A stretch of DNA of 64,000 nt from NCBI GenBank assembly GCA_000621765.1, contig JHXJ01000005.1, forward strand, positions 1 through 64,000. Direction: 5' to 3'. Shown here piece after piece: positions 62,315-64,000 of the stretch. Both the position numbers and the translations under genes were made by a program. The stretch is from Ruminococcaceae bacterium AB4001 (lineage in GTDB: Bacteria > Bacillota > Clostridia > Saccharofermentanales > Saccharofermentanaceae). The notes under the pieces are model-generated. The model was given only the letters and a program-made list of their open reading frames with translations. It did no database searches and had not been told where the DNA came from. Within the stretch, counting starts at the first letter, position 1, and every line of letters begins with the position of its first letter.

Positions 62315-63937
62315 ATGGATCTGTCAAAGGCTAATCTCAGCAATAAGGAATTCTGGAAGAGCATAAACGTTACGCTGCCCCAATACGACATAGATGAGGT
62401 AAAGGCAAAGACTTCCGCTTCTCCGAAATGGGTACATGTCGGCGGCGGAAACATCTTCAGGGCATTTATCGCCAGGATCAACCAGAGGCTTATAAATCAG
62501 GGTCTTGAAGACACGGGCATTATCGTGTGCGGCACTCAGGACTATGAGAATTTCGAGCGCGTATATAAGCCGTTCGACAACCTTACGATAATCTGCGACT
62601 TAAAACCGGACGGCAACACAGGTTACGAGATCATCGGGAATATCACTGAAGCAATAGCTGCAAACTACGACATTAAGGAAAATATCGACAGACTGAATGA
62701 AATAGCATCTGACCCTTCTCTGCAGATAATCTCCTTCACTATCACGGAGAAGGGTTATGCATTAAGAGACGCTGACGGGAAGCTCTTTGAGTCAGCAGTT
62801 CACGATATGGAAACAGGTCCTTCCTGCCCTGTCACATGCATGGGATTTATCGCCTCCCTCCTCTTCGAGAGATTCAAAGCGGGTGCTTATCCTCTGGCAC
62901 TTGTAAGCATGGATAACTGCAGTCACAACGGAGATAAACTTAAATCATCAGTATTGGAGATAATCGATGCCTGGGTTGATAAGGGTTTCGCAGATGATCA
63001 ATTTCGAGCATATGTAGGAGATCCTTCCCGAATTGCATTCCCCTGGAGCATGATCGACAAGATCACACCGAGGCCTTCAGACGAGATTCTGAACAAACTT
63101 ACCTCCCTGGGCATCGATAATCTCAAGAGCGTTAAGACTACGACCGGTGTCTTTGCGGCACCTTTTGTAAATGCGGAAGTTCCGGAATATCTGGTAATCG
63201 AAGATCTCTTCCCCAACGGAAGACCCGCGCTCGAAAAAGGCGGCGTGATTCTCACCGACAGGGAAACTGTCGACAAGGCCGAAAGGATGAAAGTTACGGC
63301 ATGCCTTAATCCTCTTCACACTTCACTTGCGATCTTCGGATGCCTTCTGGGATTTACGAAGATCTCTGATGAGATGAAGGACGATGACTTAAGAACTTTA
63401 GTTACGAAAATGGGATACGAAGAGTGCCTCCCCGTAGTATGTGATCCGAAGATCTTAAATCCCGGGAAATTCCTGAAAGAGGTCCTTGAGGAAAGATTCC
63501 CCAATCCTTTCCTTCCTGATACTCCGCAGAGGATCGCAACTGATACGAGCCAGAAGCTTCCTATCAGATTCGGCATCACGATCAATTCTTATATGACTGA
63601 GCAGCCTTCAAGGCTCAGTGAACTTAAACTCATTCCGCTCGTTATCGCAGGATGGCTCAGATATCTTCTCGCCGTTGACGATAACGGAAACGCTTTTGAG
63701 ATCAGTTCGGACCCGATGGCTGGCTTCTTCCAGAATGAGCTCAAGGCTCAGGGCATCAGCTACCAAATGGAAGGCAGCGTTGAAGGAAAACTCTCCGGCA
63801 TTCTTTCCAATGAGACTGTTTTCGGAGTTGATCTGAATAAGACAGGTATGGTTCCCTTAATCGAGCAGTATCTTGATGCACTGCTCAAGGAAAACGGTGC
63901 AGTCAGGAAAGTGCTTCATTCCGCGGTAACTGATTAA
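62315..63937 (+). CDS. fructuronate reductase (mannitol dehydrogenase family, UxuB-like)
   Basis: The 540-aa NAD-dependent enzyme reduces D-fructuronate to D-mannonate, or could act on tagaturonate (UxaB). The N-terminal Rossmann motif is VHVGGGNIFRAF. SMDNCSHNGDK and AFPWSMIDKITPRPS are catalytic-region signatures of the long-chain polyol dehydrogenases, the latter carrying the catalytic Lys. ATG 62315 has AAAGGA upstream; a longer frame to 62279 runs into the hairpin. Its place after uxuA favours the fructuronate role. Members of this size are typical of Firmicutes. Confidence 0.9.
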   Translation: MDLSKANLSNKEFWKSINVTLPQYDIDEVKAKTSASPKWVHVGGGNIFRAFIARINQRLINQGLEDTGIIVCGTQDYENFERVYKPFDNLTIICDLKPDGNTGYEIIGNITEAIAANYDIKENIDRLNEIASDPSLQIISFTITEKGYALRDADGKLFESAVHDMETGPSCPVTCMGFIASLLFERFKAGAYPLALVSMDNCSHNGDKLKSSVLEIIDAWVDKGFADDQFRAYVGDPSRIAFPWSMIDKITPRPSDEILNKLTSLGIDNLKSVKTTTGVFAAPFVNAEVPEYLVIEDLFPNGRPALEKGGVILTDRETVDKAERMKVTACLNPLHTSLAIFGCLLGFTKISDEMKDDDLRTLVTKMGYEECLPVVCDPKILNPGKFLKEVLEERFPNPFLPDTPQRIATDTSQKLPIRFGITINSYMTEQPSRLSELKLIPLVIAGWLRYLLAVDDNGNAFEISSDPMAGFFQNELKAQGISYQMEGSVEGKLSGILSNETVFGVDLNKTGMVPLIEQYLDALLKENGAVRKVLHSAVTD

Positions 63938-63955
63938 TTGACCCGCCGTTGCTAA

Positions 63956-63972
63956 TTAGTATGTAAGTTGTA
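63956..63972. promoter_or_regulatory. possible further copy of the operator-like motif at the right edge
   Basis: TTAGTATGTAAGTTGTA resembles the other sites (CTTGTATGTTAGTTGAC). The gene it would serve lies outside the window. Confidence 0.35.
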
Positions 63973-64000
63973 GACATAAAAGTTTTTTTATGTTACTTTT

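Overview
The window looks like a chromosomal stretch of an anaerobic, plant-fibre-degrading clostridium (Bacillota; rumen or gut type, family not resolved). The reasons are Shine-Dalgarno sites of the AGGAGG type, a T-box-controlled trp operon, a GGGtGRT/NifU-like gene pair, pta, secreted proteins with choline-binding-type repeats, a GH9 cellulase lipoprotein, a domain-swapped GH3 enzyme and a full hexuronate pathway. No plasmid, phage or CRISPR structure is visible. The only mobile DNA is the tail of an IS110-family transposase at the left edge.

Layout. 1-2.5 kb: IS110 remnant, pta, a DUF4037 protein. 2.5-8.7 kb (minus): a small membrane protein, an OmpR-type two-component system with a signal-anchored partner, then copA and csoR with CsoR-type operators placed in the csoR promoter. 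8.8-13.3 kb: a DMT-family exporter converging on an NhaC-type antiporter with overlapping 3' ends, then the NifU-like/GGGtGRT pair behind a near-consensus promoter. 13.3-15.2 kb: a polysaccharide deacetylase lipoprotein and a YjjG-like phosphatase. 15.2-20.0 kb: T-box leader and trpDCFBA; trpE and trpG are not here. 20-26.2 kb: a secreted repeat protein, a TIR-domain protein paired with a zinc-ribbon membrane protein, and an AI-2E family transporter. 26.2-26.6 kb: a short transcript carrying an 18-codon ORF. 26.7-38.8 kb (minus): a housekeeping run with a U32 protein, mltG, typA, der, rpmF, DUF1934, murI, an RluA-type synthase, CPBP protease, DUF1295, surE and a nitroreductase. 38.9-48.6 kb: GH9 cellulase, tRNA-Gln, type-4 uracil-DNA glycosylase, Smr-like protein, an RsuA-type synthase, a novel STAS/J-like membrane protein, a permuted GH3 and an NlpC/P60 protein. 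48.7-63.9 kb: the uronate region.

The uronate region encodes every step from D-glucuronate to pyruvate plus glyceraldehyde-3-phosphate: uxaC (isomerase), a UxuB-like fructuronate reductase, uxuA, kdgK and kdgA. It also holds an Lpl/Yte-type oligosaccharide ABC importer without its ATPase, a cytoplasmic carbohydrate O-acetylesterase, and a YesL-family membrane protein. A palindromic motif close to CTAGTATACTAG occurs at four promoters in this region and probably again at the right edge, where it would serve the next gene. At uxuA it lies exactly on the -10 box. This predicts one GntR-like regulon for uptake, deacetylation and catabolism of acetylated uronate-containing oligosaccharides (glucuronoxylan or pectin side chains).

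Least explained items: the tandem TIR-like/TPR/zinc-ribbon protein with its zinc-ribbon membrane partner; the STAS/J-like/TM protein; the NifU-like/GGGtGRT pair; a copA gene with a CopZ-like domain fused to its 3' end and an internal start for it; and the 18-codon ORF enclosed in competing hairpins.
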